Origin: Eudorina sp. 2006-703-Eu-15
Lineage: Eukaryota; Chlorophyta; Chlorophyceae; Chlamydomonadales; Volvocaceae
Direction of reading: 5' to 3'
Length of the DNA stretch: 64,000 bases
Assembly: GCA_003117195.1 (NCBI GenBank)
Contig: BDSI01000052.1
Span: 372,001-436,000, forward strand
How positions within the stretch are numbered: the stretch's first letter is position 1; each line of letters opens with the position of its first letter. The position numbers and the translations under genes are program-made. This document shows, in pieces, positions 1-12,500 of this stretch. The notes beneath the pieces are model-generated. The model was given only the letters and a program-made list of their open reading frames with translations. It was not told the origin of the DNA and did no database searches.

Positions 1-3000
1 ATGGCGAAACGAGGCCGGAGGGCATCCGCCCAATAAGGTCTTGCTGCAAAACTAGACTTGCCCTGCGGATGCTGCCGCAGATCTTTCGGATCCTTGAAGG
101 GCTTGAATTTTGGCTTGAAGGTTTGTGGTGCGCGCGCTATGGATCACGTCAAATTGGATCCGGGCGGATCGCATTGATTTTGATCATCGCATTCGGATTT
201 TCAACTGAGACCTCGCGAAAGGGATCATAACCTTGCAGGACATCCCTGGACAGTCCGGACAACAACGGCGGCCTGCGTAACTGAACTTTTGAGCGCGGGC
301 ACTGGGCGCCCTATGCGCTGCTGCGCAGCGACAAATTTTGGATGTGGGTAGCGATGGGCACCGGCCGGCTTGCGTTGAAGTCATTACCCGGCGCCATGTT
401 CGCTCGCTTTTTGCGTGTTTGATCTGATCGAGTATTCGCTTCATGACGAGGAATGTGATGGGGTGCATGAGTTCGAGGTCAAGGGAGAGCGGAAGGGCAG
501 CTGTGTCGGCGGCGACGCCCTGCGAGCGCTGCCTCTGTCTTGTTCAGATAGGCGGATGTTGAAAGTTTTGATGCGACGCGGTTTCAACACCGCGTGGCAG
601 GCTATCTAACGGTGGGCGGCCCTTTGGCTCCTGGCCGGTGTGCTGGGTGGACGTCAAGTCCGGTACGGTTGGGTTGCGGTTGCGGTTGTGGCGTCGGGTA
701 CAATCGGCCTGCGGCTCGTAACTTCGGTATCTGCCGCGTTTTGGGCTGCAGCCGCTGTCGTGGCGGCACCGCGAGGCTGACCATGGGGCCTCTGCTGTGG
801 TGCACGTGGAGGAGCCCGCTTGCTGGTTGGGCTGGTTGGGCCGTTTGCAGTTGTTAATGGCGAGAGGCGCGCGGGGGCTTTGCGCGAGAGGTGCACGCAG
901 CGCACAAAACACGCATATAGATCTCGTTGAGAACTGGGACAAGCAAGTAAGCAAGAGCGCCTGCGCGTGTGTGTGGTCTTTCAGTTTTGCTGTCCTTGCG
1001 CTTTTTGGATTTTTGGTTGCGGCGGTTTGAAGGGGTCCTGCAGAGGGGGCTTCTCCTGGCGGGGCATGCGACGTACTATGCGGCGAAGCCGTCCGTCTTT
1101 TCACGTGCGACTTGGGAGAGACGTCCTATAGTGCGTAGCGGAGAGGGAAGCGGCTTGGTATGGTTGGCGTAACTGATCGTTGCGAAGACAAGGGTACAGC
1201 ACTGTACGTCAGTCGCCACCTGAGCCACCCGGCGTCACAGAGACGAGAAAGAGCCGAGCTGAGTGATGGCAGGAGAGGCGATGCTTGCGCGCGGCGGGAG
1301 GCGTTTCTTATGTTTTCATTTCCTGCCTGGTCACAGCGGGGTGGGTGCTTGGTGGGTCCACGCGTGCGCCAAGGCAGGGTAATAGTCCCTTAGGGTGATT
1401 AATGGTGGTGGTGATACCGGTAGTGCGGGGCGGACGCGCGGCCGGATGTAGCTTGGTGACTGCGGCTGCCACCGCGGGCGGTGCGAGGGACACGAGGAGC
1501 GGACTTGGAAACTGCGAGCAGTCGGGCGGCAGGGAGGGTCGCGATGAGGTGCCGCGGAGTGGGGGAGATGCGTGAGGAGGTGAGGTGCGCTGCTGAGATG
1601 GTGTAACCGCCGCCTACCCGGGTGCTGGTACGGTGGTCTTCAAGAGTTTCAAATCGGCCCGCGGCGTGGAACTGGTCTACTTTGGGTTTGTTGGTACGTT
1701 GCTTTCATAGGTGCATAAGCTGTGTCGTCGCAGGCGGTACCCGTCTGGATGCTTCAAGGGCAGCTCCCCGTTGGCGAGCGGTTGGCGTCGACGCATTGGC
1801 ATCAGTTACATCTCTGCATGTCAAATGTTTACTGCACCTCATCAGTTGTAAGCAATGCTCCGGTCGGACTGTGCCTCATTAGTTGTAAAATACTTGCTGT
1901 CGGCCGCACCTGGCAGCACTACAAAAAGCACGCACGCAAATGTCTCAATGGCCTACCCGAGGCCTGCAGCTCCGAACGCTGTGTCATACCAGCGGCTAGA
2001 CACAAACCCACTGCTCGAAGCGGTGGCGTTAAGTTATCCGAACCCTGGGACTCCAGATTTCGAAATGTGGAATTGTGACGCGCGGCAGAGGTGGGCTGGA
2101 CAGGTAGGTCGATGCGCCAAATCGCGTCGGCTGCGACGACGGTAATGTAGACATTGTACGGCCGCTGTCAGCAGAACACCTAACCGTGCCTCTTTTGGCA
2201 GATGGGGACGGCGGTTGCGCTGAGGCTTGCACTACTGCTGCGTTGTCGTATAAGCCTAGGTGCCCGCAGACCCGCAGACGAAGGCACAAGACCGTGCGAC
2301 CCCGGTGTGCGGCAGTTTGCGGTCACCTGCAACTTCTAGGACATGCACTGTGTGAAGGTGCCAAACTCGGTTGCTAAGGTGGTTGGGACATGCCGGGACT
2401 TTCAGCGGCCGCAAGCGGGTAGCCGTTTGTGAATATTACTTTGACTTCGGCACATGTAGAAGATGCACGCAGGAAATGATGCCAGGAAATGACGCCGTCT
2501 CGGGAACCCAAGGACGATGGCCAGAAATTGGCGGAAGTCTGCAATCTATGGTAATAGAAACACCTTTCGGAAGAAGAGGCCGACTGAGGACACTTCTCGG
2601 AAGAAGTGTCCTCAGTCGGCACCAACCAGGAAGAGAATATGCACCCGAACTTTATGCAGCTAGGCGTGCTCTAAAGCCGGCCTTAAGTAATGTGCTTCTA
2701 GGGGTTCATCGACTGATACTTCCGTTCCGATTGTTGCACTTGTCTTTGGAAGGGTTTCATTGTCGCGACAAGGGTATGGCCTGTTCTTTTCCTGGTTAGT
2801 GTGCTTCGTCCAGAGGCTGATTGAGGACAGTTCTTTCGAAAGATGTCTCTACAACCATGAATTGCAGCATCCGCCCCTCTCTGGCCATCGTCCCATGTTG
2901 CAGCAAGCACATCAGTCACTGACTGGTGTCGAGATCATGCGATTGTCGTTAACGACAACTTTCGAAAGATTTCGTATGTGTATCAAATGCGCAAAGTCAC

Positions 3001-3571
3001 GAGGTGCGTCCGTACGACAAGGCGTTGGGCTGAACCCCGAAGGGACGACCGCCCAGCGCTTGGTACGTAACCCAATTGCATGTTTCTGTCAATTGGGAAG
3101 TTAGGTCGGCATTTGCTTCCCTCAAGCTTGATCTGTTCGCGTGGACGTGCGAGCGGCGGCCGGCCCTAACCTGATAGAAACACGTGCGACTGTCCCAGGG
3201 CGTGGACGTGTCCAATTTCCGATCAACTGTCACGTAGTGTCAAATTGCGCAAATAGAGCGCTCGGATCGTTCTCTCGTCAGGCAACCACAGGTGCGGCGT
3301 CCGGAACGCCGAGACGGCTTAGCTGATTGACACACCGATGGACGGTATGCCGTCGAAAACCTAGCTGAACCCATAATTACTCGGGGTCAGATCTTTGCCG
3401 AATGCTGGTGGTATATTCGCCTCCGTTGACCCTGACCATCGCAACGTCCCACTTTGCTAAGGTCTTGGTGTCGCCCTCGCCGTCTGGGTCCATCTTCAAT
3501 TCCTCTTTACAATATCCTTGTATTTTGCTTGAATTGCAGAGTACTTCGCACAGCGCCTGAACGGCCGCCCG
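1..3571. other. Region upstream of KEA, no convincing gene
   Basis: I see only short open frames on both strands, with no recognisable domain and no exon series joined by in-phase splice sites. The stretch holds a perfect hairpin (listed separately) and related TTTCGAAAG-type palindromes near 2830-2845 and 2957-2970. A splice-acceptor-like pyrimidine tract ending in GCAG at 3536-3539 suggests that a 5'-UTR intron of KEA ends here, so part of this region may be the KEA promoter and leader. Confidence 0.5.
2579..2620. repeat. Perfect 19-bp inverted repeat (hairpin)
   Basis: The left arm 2579-2597 (gccgactgaggacacttct) is matched exactly by its reverse complement at 2602-2620, with a 4-base loop cgga. 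It could be a transposon-derived terminal palindrome, a recombination relic or a small-RNA hairpin. Sequence alone does not decide. Confidence 0.85.
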
Positions 3572-6500
3572 ATGGCCGCCCTACTTCAACGCACCATGGC
3601 CATGGCGCCTGCCGGCGCGCAGCGCCGGCCCTGCCCGCCGGCGCCCGTCCTGAGCTCTCTCCACCCCCGCGCCCCGCGTTCCGTCCCGCTGGCGCCGGGC
3701 GCGCCCAGCAGCCGCGGCCTCCGCCGGCTCACAACCCCGACCAGCGTGGCGGCCGACCTCAACGGCGCCCCTTCCGCGCAGCCCCCCGCGCAGCCTCCTC
3801 CCTCCCAGAGCGGCGCCGTTCTGCCCAGCACCTCCCTCTCCACAGTGGACATCACCGAGAAGCTGGGCAGCACCAACCCGCTGATCCAGGCGCTCAACAG
3901 CTCCCGGGCCAGCCTGTATGAGGCGCAGCGCGTGCGCGAGGCGCTTGAGGCGGAGGCGCAGGAAGTGGCGCAGGTGCGGGGGTGGGGGTGGCCGGAGACG
4001 GGGGCGTGTGTATGTGTGCGCATGAGGTGGGGTTGTTGCGGTCAGGGTGTGTGCGGGGAATTCGCCGTTTGTAGGCGGAAGGCGGCCGTTTCTTGGGTGC
4101 AGGTTGTTTGAGATCTTGGGCATAAGAGCGAAAGGGGTGGCACAGCGGGACGATATGCATCGGAAACGTGGGTGTTGACGGATGATCTAGATCTAGATGA
4201 CATCTGTCCGACAATCCGGCCAGAGGTCGGAATGAAGGAGCCGGGATGGTGGCGGATGCGTGGGGCGGCGGCCATTGTGCTGAGGGCGGCGACCGGCCAC
4301 CGGGTCAGCAACGCGCCGCGCACAACAACCGGCTCCGGGCCGGGACGGCGGGATTCCCGGGACTTGTCGTGAGGCGGCCAGGTCGCTGTGCTGTGGGTGG
4401 CTACATGTTGAGGTCCCCGGATCTCAGATCTCACGTACAGGCGGCCCTGGCCGGATGGCTTGACCGCAGGGGGGGGAGGTACACGTGTGTGTGGGTGTGT
4501 GGGTGTGTTAAAATAAACCGAGAGACACGACTTGCGAGGACCCTAATTGCGCACGTGTGTGGGTGTGTGTGTGGGGGGGGGGATGTAAGAGCTGAGGGTG
4601 TGCGGGCGTTTTGTGTGTCGCGCCGTGGGGGCGGGTAGTGCGCAGCACGTGGAGGCGCAGGCGGTGGCAGCTGAGGGCCTGACCGGCGGTGACGCGGCGG
4701 CGAGGAGCAACCGGAGGCAAAGGACGACAGGACAGGCCGTACCTGGCCCCTCACTAACCTCATCGTCTCCCGCTCCCCCCCCCTCTTGGATCGTGAGGCC
4801 GTGTCGGTGGGTCCACCCCCGTCGCATCAAACCCATCGACGAATATAAGGTCCAAGGCTTCTCAACCCAGATCACAAACCTGTGCCCCATCCCCGGCCCC
4901 CCATCCGCCGCCCGTCCTCGCCCGTCCCCCCCGTTTGCCCGCCGCCCCAACGCTGAACTCGACCCCCTCGGGCACCGCAGCTGGCGGTGGGGGCCTCCGA
5001 GGCCAAGAACAAGGCCAAGGCGGAGGTGTTCGCCATGCTGGCGCAGATCGAGGAGGCCACCCGGCACCAGCAGGTGGGGGATGCGAGGGACCGGGGCTGT
5101 AGGTGTCAGACATCAGGGGGAGGAGGCCCCCGGGGGCGGCAGGAGGGAGGGGGGAGGGGCGGCCCGCAAGTCATCGATGGGATCTCGAGACTGCTTTCCC
5201 CTTTTCCGCCTCGCTCCCTATCGTCTCCTCGCTCTCCGCCTCCCCATCCGCCGCCTCCTTCCCTTCCGCCGCCTCCTCCGCCTTTGCGTTAACATGTCAC
5301 ATAACAACTGTGACGGTGTCAATCCTCTGCTCGCCCCCCCGTCCGCTTGCTCATCCGCTGCTCCTGGCGCCTCTCCCCCTCCTCCCCCGCCCTTCCCGCT
5401 GCTTGCTTTAACCCTCAGGCCTGGGTGGACAAGGTGACCTCCCTGAGACAGACCCGGGACAACCTGGACGCCAAGAAGCCCGAGGGGGAGACGGGGCCGG
5501 AGGTGCGGGGGCCGGGCGCGTGAGGGCCCGCACCCAGATGAGGGGGAAGGAGGGCGAAAGGAGGAATGCGATCAGAATTCGTCATTCGTGAGTCTGTGGT
5601 CTCCGCGCACCGGTTGGACCTGGGTTGGACCTGGGTTGGACCTCGGGTTTGCTTCGCATGCTCATCCGTGTCCCTTACCTTGGTGCCTTGGCGCCCCCTT
5701 TCCCCCCATACCTACCAGTTCCCTGTCCCCTGTCCCCTTTGGACGCCCTTCCCCCCGTTTGCCTTTGTCCACCGTCTTGCTTTTTAACCCCCTCCCCTCT
5801 TCCGTCCTTCCCCCCTTCGTTTCTGTTACTGCGCAGTTGGAGCAGTACCTTGCGGCCACCGCCGCGGTGGGCACCGAGCTGGCGGAGGCGGAGCTGCAGG
5901 CGTCGGAGGTGTCGGCGACGCTGATGGCGCTACGGGCCACCATGGAGGAACTGTACGCCAAGGTGCGTATGGCAACAAGAACCGAAGGGAGGGACGGCGC
6001 GATAAGCAGTACTATAGCCGTGACGCCGCAGTCGGGGGGCGCTCGGTGACGGTGACGGGTTATCCTGGCCCCTGGCGTGGTTGGGAGCTAGGGAGCGAGC
6101 GGACGAGGGGGGTTGGGTGAGCGGGTGAGTGGATGACTGCACCTCGGCGCGCGGTCCTGTTGACCCGTGGTGTCGCCACCGCACCGCCGCCGGGCGGCCC
6201 TTTGCGCAGGCGGTGATGGCGGAGGCGGCCGCCGCCAAGGCGGAGGAGGTGGCGGCAGCGGCGATGAAGGCCGCGGAGGCCGCCGTCAAGGACGAGATGC
6301 AGGCGGCGGCGGTTGTGAAGGAGACCCAGACGGCCCTCGAGAAGACCCTCTCCGCCCTGAAGGACCTGGGGGACAAGCAAACGACGGAGGCGGCCGCCGC
6401 GCCGGCGGCCGCCGCCGCTGGCGGCTCCGCCGCCGCCGCGCAAGCGGCGGCGCCCTCGGCCGCCGCCGCGGCGGCGGCGGCCGCCGGCGCGACCGCCGCC

Positions 6501-9500
6501 ACCGTCGTCGGCGCCAAGGAGGTGTCCTCCGGCGGCGCCGCGGCGCAGTCGAAGGCCCCGGCGCTGCCCGCGGGCGCCGTGCCGGGCGCCGGCGCCGCGG
6601 CGGCGCAGCTGGAGGAGCCGGGTAACCTGTACCCGACCTCCAAGAGCCAGCCGGTGGACTGGGTGAAGATCGGGGCGGCGGCGCTGGGCGCGGTGGCGGG
6701 CTACTACTTCTTCACCTCCACGGACCCGGGGCGGGCGGCGGTGGCGGCGGCCTCTTCGGTGGTGGGCTTCATCAAGGTGAGCCTCCGCCCCACGTGCGGC
6801 GCCGGTCGGGTGGGACCGTGCTCGGAATATGGGTTGGGATATAGCACCGACACAACCGACGCAGCCCTCCGCGATCTGTCTACCGGTATATCGGACCCAA
6901 CTCGGCGACCCAACTGCGACGCGACCCGTGGGTATGCGCGGCTGGATGGCAGCGCGGCTGGCGGCACGTGAGAGGGGAGGGGGTCGTGGGAGGGAGGGTG
7001 CGGTGCGCGGCTGCATGAGCCCCGGGGGCTTGGTGAGGGATGGACGCCACGTCGCGGCGCGTCTCTCTCTGCGGTCTGCTCGCAACGGGCTGCCACCCGC
7101 CCCATGCGCCATGCACCTGGCCTGAACCCGCTGCAACTCGCCCCTCCGGCCGACCTCCCTCTTGTGGCCCGCCGCCACAGGACCAGCTGGGTCACATCCA
7201 CATCCACGAGGCGGAGCGGGGTCTGCTGGAGACCATCTGCCTGCTCTTCACATCCATCGTGTGTGTGCCGCTGGTGGTCAAGGGGGTGCCAGGTGCGGGA
7301 AAGCGCTGTCGGTGTCGGTGCTCGGTGTCGGTGCTCGCTGTCGGTGCTCGGGGGTGTGTCCAGCGTTTGGCAAGCCTCAGCCGCGAGTCTGCCTGCCTGC
7401 TTCCTTGCCTGCCTGCCAGCGTCCATGCCATGCCGGCCGGGCCGATAGATTCGCTGACCGACTGTCCGGTCGTGAGGGTGCAAGTGGTGTTGTCCAGAGG
7501 TGTTGCCTCTGGTCCTACCGGCCCGAATCCAAATCCGAATCCGGTCCGGAACCTGGAGGAAGCTGCCACGCTCAGGAGCACGCGACGATACGACACCCCT
7601 TGGTCTTTGATCCGACAGACGTTGCTTCCCACTCCGCCCTCATCTTCGTGCTGCTCCTCCTCTCGTCGGAAGAGAGCTCCTGCCATGTCCCTGACCAGCA
7701 GAGCGTCCTACCAGCAACGCCCGCCCGGCAGCAACGTCCCCCACACCCCGCCCGCTCCTCCTCCTCCATCCCAACCCCTCGCCCCCGACCCCGACCCCAA
7801 TCGTGCGTCCGCGACCCCAACCCCTCGCCCCCGACCCCAACCCCTCCCGCTCCTCCTCCACCACCCCAATCGCGCGTCCCCGGACCCCAACACCACGCCC
7901 AGGCGGCAATGCGGTTCTGGGCTACCTACTGGGCGGCGCCATCGTGGGCCCCTACGCGCTGGGCCTCATCTCCGACGTGAACAACATCAAGCACCTGGCG
8001 GAGATCGGGGTGGTGCTGCTGCTCTTCAACATCGGACTGGAGCTGTCCCTGGACCGGTTGCAGTCCATGGCCAAGTTCGTGTTTGGGATGGGCACAGCGC
8101 AGGTGCGGCGCGAGGACCGGGCAGCGAGGGGAGTGAGAATGGGAAGGGGGGTTTGAGAGGGGGAAGGGAGTAAGAGGGAGTGAGAGGGGGAAGGGGATGC
8201 CGGCATCTCAGCATTTGCTGTCCAGCCCAACCCCACCCGTCCTAACCTCCAATACTGAGCCCATGTCTTGGCCTGACCCCAATCCGACACAACCAAGCCC
8301 GGCGCCTCAACCCGATCCATTTCTGTCCAACCCCATGTCACCTGAACCCCTCTCCACCCCTACCAATTTCCTGTACCCCGCACCACGCCGCCCAGGTGGT
8401 ATTCACGCTGTTGGGAGTGGCGGGTGTGGCCATGACGGTGGCGGGCCTGCCGGGTCCGGGCGCCATCATCCTGGGTGGCTCCCTGGCCATGAGCTCCACC
8501 GCGGTGGCCATCCAGGTACGTGCCGTACTCAAGCTCCGTTGGAATGGAAGGGGCGGCGTCCCTGTGAGCGACGGGTTGAGAGGGGTGGGATGGGTGGGCG
8601 GGGATGTGTGTGGGGGCGTGCGTCCCACACACATCGACATGTGGGACGCATCCCCCCATGTGTCATAAGTTGATAAACTCCTCTGAGGAGGGCCGGCTGA
8701 GCTGGGTCGCCGTGTGGGTATTGAGGTTTGGTGGAAACAGGGTGACATGCCGTGTGTGTGTGGGGGGGGCTTACCTTGCCGCCTTGTCGGTGGGGCCTGC
8801 TGGGGGGGCTTGCCCTGATGATCAACACCGTTGATCCCTTTTCGGGGTCCGCTGTAACGTTCATTCATTCATTCATTCATTTATACCGTAAGGAGGAAAA
8901 TCCCGTTGTTGGAGAATAGGGTAACGTGGAAAAAACCCGTCCATAGGGGAACACGTACAGGACTTGCTCGCCGGACTTGAGCGCGGCGAAGCCCCCCCAC
9001 GGTAATACAACAGAACGCATGTATCACCCCCCACCCCGCGCCCCACGTGCAGGTGCTGGAGGAGCGCGGCGAGATGGGCAGCCGCCACGGCCGCGCCATC
9101 TTCTCAGTGCTGCTGCTGCAGGACCTGGCGGTGGTGGTGTTGCTGATGCTCATCCCGCTGCTGGCGCCCTCGCCGGACGGCTCCAGCGGCGGCTTCGCGC
9201 GGATCGCGCAGGCGCTGGGGCTGGCGGCGGTCAAGGCGGTGGTGGCCATCGTGGGCATCATCGCGGGTGCGAAGGGTGGCGGGGTTTTAGGAGGTTTAGG
9301 TTAAGAGGTTTAGGGTTTTAGGGTACGAATGGCCGAGCGTGCACGGGTGCTGTGTGTATCTCTGGGGAGGGAGTCCGCCCTGTCCGGGATTACCGAACGA
9401 CGCGGATGGAACCTTTTGACTGGTTGATGGGAGCTGGGTCGGGGGCTGGGGATGGGGATAGGGTGTGAGGGATGTTGGGATTTGGGGACGCGCCTTTTCG

Positions 9501-12500
9501 CGCCCGGGTTTTATTTTCTTGTTTTAGCAAATTAGCCAACTAGAAACGAAATGCGTGCCCCCTCCCGAGTCCCGAGGCCGACGACCGCCCGCCCCCTTTG
9601 CCCGCGTCATCCCACCCGCGGCGGCCCCCTCCGCCCCCCCGCAGGCGGTCGCATCCTCGTGCGGCCGCTGTACAAGAAGATCTCGGAGTTCGCCAACGCC
9701 GAGATCTTCGCCGCCACCACGCTGCTGATGGTGCTGGGCACCTCCTTCCTGACGCAGCTGGCGGGGCTGTCGCTGGCGCTGGGGGCCTTCCTGGCGGGCC
9801 TGCTCATCGCGGAGACCGAGTACGCGCTGCAGGTGCGCTTGTTTTGGAGGGCAGTCGCGTGCGTCTGTCTGTGCGTCTTTGCGTGCGTTACGAGGGTGTA
9901 GCGTGAAAACCAGCCGGGGTGTGTTTAGAGAAGCGACCCGCCCTACCCAAACCAAGGACCAAAATACTTACCACGTAAACCTGCGAATCGGAGAACATGA
10001 AAACAGCAGCAAGGCGTGTGTGTGTGTGTGTGATGTTCGAAACTGAGCCGCGTGATGGTTAATCGGCGACAAGGAAGGATGACAGGAACCGATCAATGAG
10101 GCGTGTGTACAGTACCTTATATATGTGGATAGGGCCAGCGGTCCCGAGCCCTGCAGCCCATGGGCCCCATCCCCCCGCCCTGGCCGGTGTCTCCCCAGCC
10201 AACTCGGCGCCTGTACCCATCTCCCGCGACGCCCCCTGGCCCGGCCCTTCTTTTTTATCCCGCGGCGCCCCCCCGGCCCGGCCCTTCTTTTTTATCCCGC
10301 GGCGCCCCCCGGCCCGGCCCTCTTCTCCCCGGGCCCTGCCCTGCCCTCTCTCTTCTCCCAGGTGGAGTCGGACATTGCGCCGTACAAGGGCCTGCTGATG
10401 GGCCTGTTCTTCATGTCGGTGGGCATGGAGATCAGCGTGCAGCTCTTCATCCAGAAGTGGAAGGAGGTGCTGGCGGCCATCGTCGTGCTCATCGTGGGCA
10501 AGGTGGGTGGGCTGGGGTCCGACTGAGAAGGGGAGACCGGGACGGGGCGGGATGGGACGGGACAGCAGAGGGAAAAAAGATGTCCCGGGTGCTTCTTGTT
10601 AATGTCAACGGTGATCACTTTTCGGGGTCCACTGTAACGCTCATCCATTCATTCATCCATTCATTCAAAGAGGGGCAAGGGGGCTTCGGAATGTGGTTTG
10701 GTTGTCTACCTATTTCCTATACCCCCGTACTACTTCCTATACCCCCGTACTACCGGGCTGGGTGTATCTGGGCTGTTTGTTTTTTAACCCCCCGTACCAC
10801 CTCCCGCCCTGCCGCCCTCCTCTTAGACGGCCGTGATGGCCGCCGTGGGTCCGCTGTTCGGGCTGCCCCGCCTGGCCGCCGTGCGCTCCGGGTTGTTGCT
10901 GGCCCCGGGGGGTGAGTTCGCGTTCGTGGCGTTCGGCGAGGCGGTGGCGCGCGGGGTGCTGCCCGCCAACGTCTGCAACCTGCTGTACGTGGTGAGTGGG
11001 GAGGAGGTTTTGAGGGCGGGGTGGGCGGGCGGGGTGGGGTGGGGTGGGGCGAGGGGGTATAGGAAATCGGTGGACGTGTAGGCGCTAGGGACTCTGGGGG
11101 TTACCGTGGGAGGTGGGTGGTGGGGCCGCTGCCCGCAGTCCTGAGGGCCTGAGGGCCCGCGGGGCTCTCTCTCTCTCAGCACCTGGGGGCCTGAATGAAC
11201 AGGCCCGCACCTGAGGAGGGGCGTCGATGAGGCGTGTGGGGACATCAGGCGGACCTCGGAAGCTGGATCTGGATCTTGGGCTAGATCCGGGGCTGGATCT
11301 CTTATGACGTGTGGGACCTCATGTAAGGACCCCCCCCGCCGTGAAGGATGGGAATTCTCCCGTAGAGCTGTACGGGAGTACCGGAGCTCCGAATCCACAT
11401 CGCGCCTCCGTGTTTCTCGGCCCGCTTTCTCCCATACCCCTGGCCCACACCTCACTGGCCCACATCTCACTGGCCCACATCAGGTGGTGGCGCTGTCCAT
11501 GGCCCTGACGCCCTACCTGGCGGAGGCGGGCAGCCGCCTGGGTGCCGTACTGGAGAGCTCCGACGTAGCGGCCATGCAGCCCAAGGTACGAATGTGGTCG
11601 GGTGCTGGCGTTCGCTTTCTTCTCGGGCATTTGCGCCCTTACCCGCGGGGTTTGAGGGGTTGGGGTGAATGGGACGTCCTGCAAGCAGGGAGGGGAGCTG
11701 CAAGCAGGCCGGGTCAGGGAGGGGAGCTGCAAGCAGGCCGGGTCAGGGAGGGGAGCTGCAAGCAGGCCGGGTCAGGGAGGGGAGCTGCAAGCAGGCCGGG
11801 TCAGGGAGGGGAGCTGCAAGCAGGCCGGGTCAGGGAGGGGAGCTGCAAGCAGGCCGGGTCAGGGAGGGGAGCTGCAAGCAGGCCGGGTCAGGGAGGGGAG
11901 CTGCAAGCAGGCCGGGTCAGGGAGGGGAGCTGCAAGCAGGCCGGGTCGGGGAGGAGTGCGGTGCGCAGGGCTGTTAGATGGGCGAAAGTGCCCGCACGTG
12001 TGCTGATACGGACGGGCGAAAGCGCGGGGCCGGGGGGAGGGGGCCACCGGGCGGGCGGCCGTTGCCCAGTCACCGTTCCCGGGGCCGTGGCGGGCTGGTC
12101 GCGTCCGTTCTCTTCCACTTCTCGCCCCGTGATTCAAGTCCCCGACCTGCTTCGCTGTCGGCGCCCCCCCTCCCCGTTGCCTGTACGGCAGGAAGACGAG
12201 ATGAAGGAGCTGAAGGACCACGTCATCATCGCCGGTGGGTGACCCTCCCTGGCGCCAGTGGCGGGGCGCCAGCCGGGCGGCGGGCGGGAACGATGGATGG
12301 ATGGGCTGCAGGGGATGCACCAGTGAAAGGGTGGAGTGGAGTGGAGCGGAGGGGTGATTGACTGGTCGTAGGTGATAGGATGCGGCCCGGCACAGGACCG
12401 GCCGGGGGCGGGAGGTTGAACGTTGGTGCCGTACACCGTCGCCCCAAAGAATAACGGGGGTGTGGAGGCCGGGCCGGGCAGTGGTGGAACCGCATATTAC

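Noticed and set aside
6060..7178. Minus-strand 372-codon ORF over KEA exon 5
   Set aside because: Antisense shadow of an Ala-rich, GC-rich exon whose plus strand fits the KEA gene in phase. The composition is Arg/Gly-rich with no domain.
11304..12242. Plus-strand 312-codon ORF through KEA exons 13-14
   Set aside because: It joins two real exons through the 29-bp minisatellite intron. Proper GT-AG splicing removes it and keeps KEA phase.
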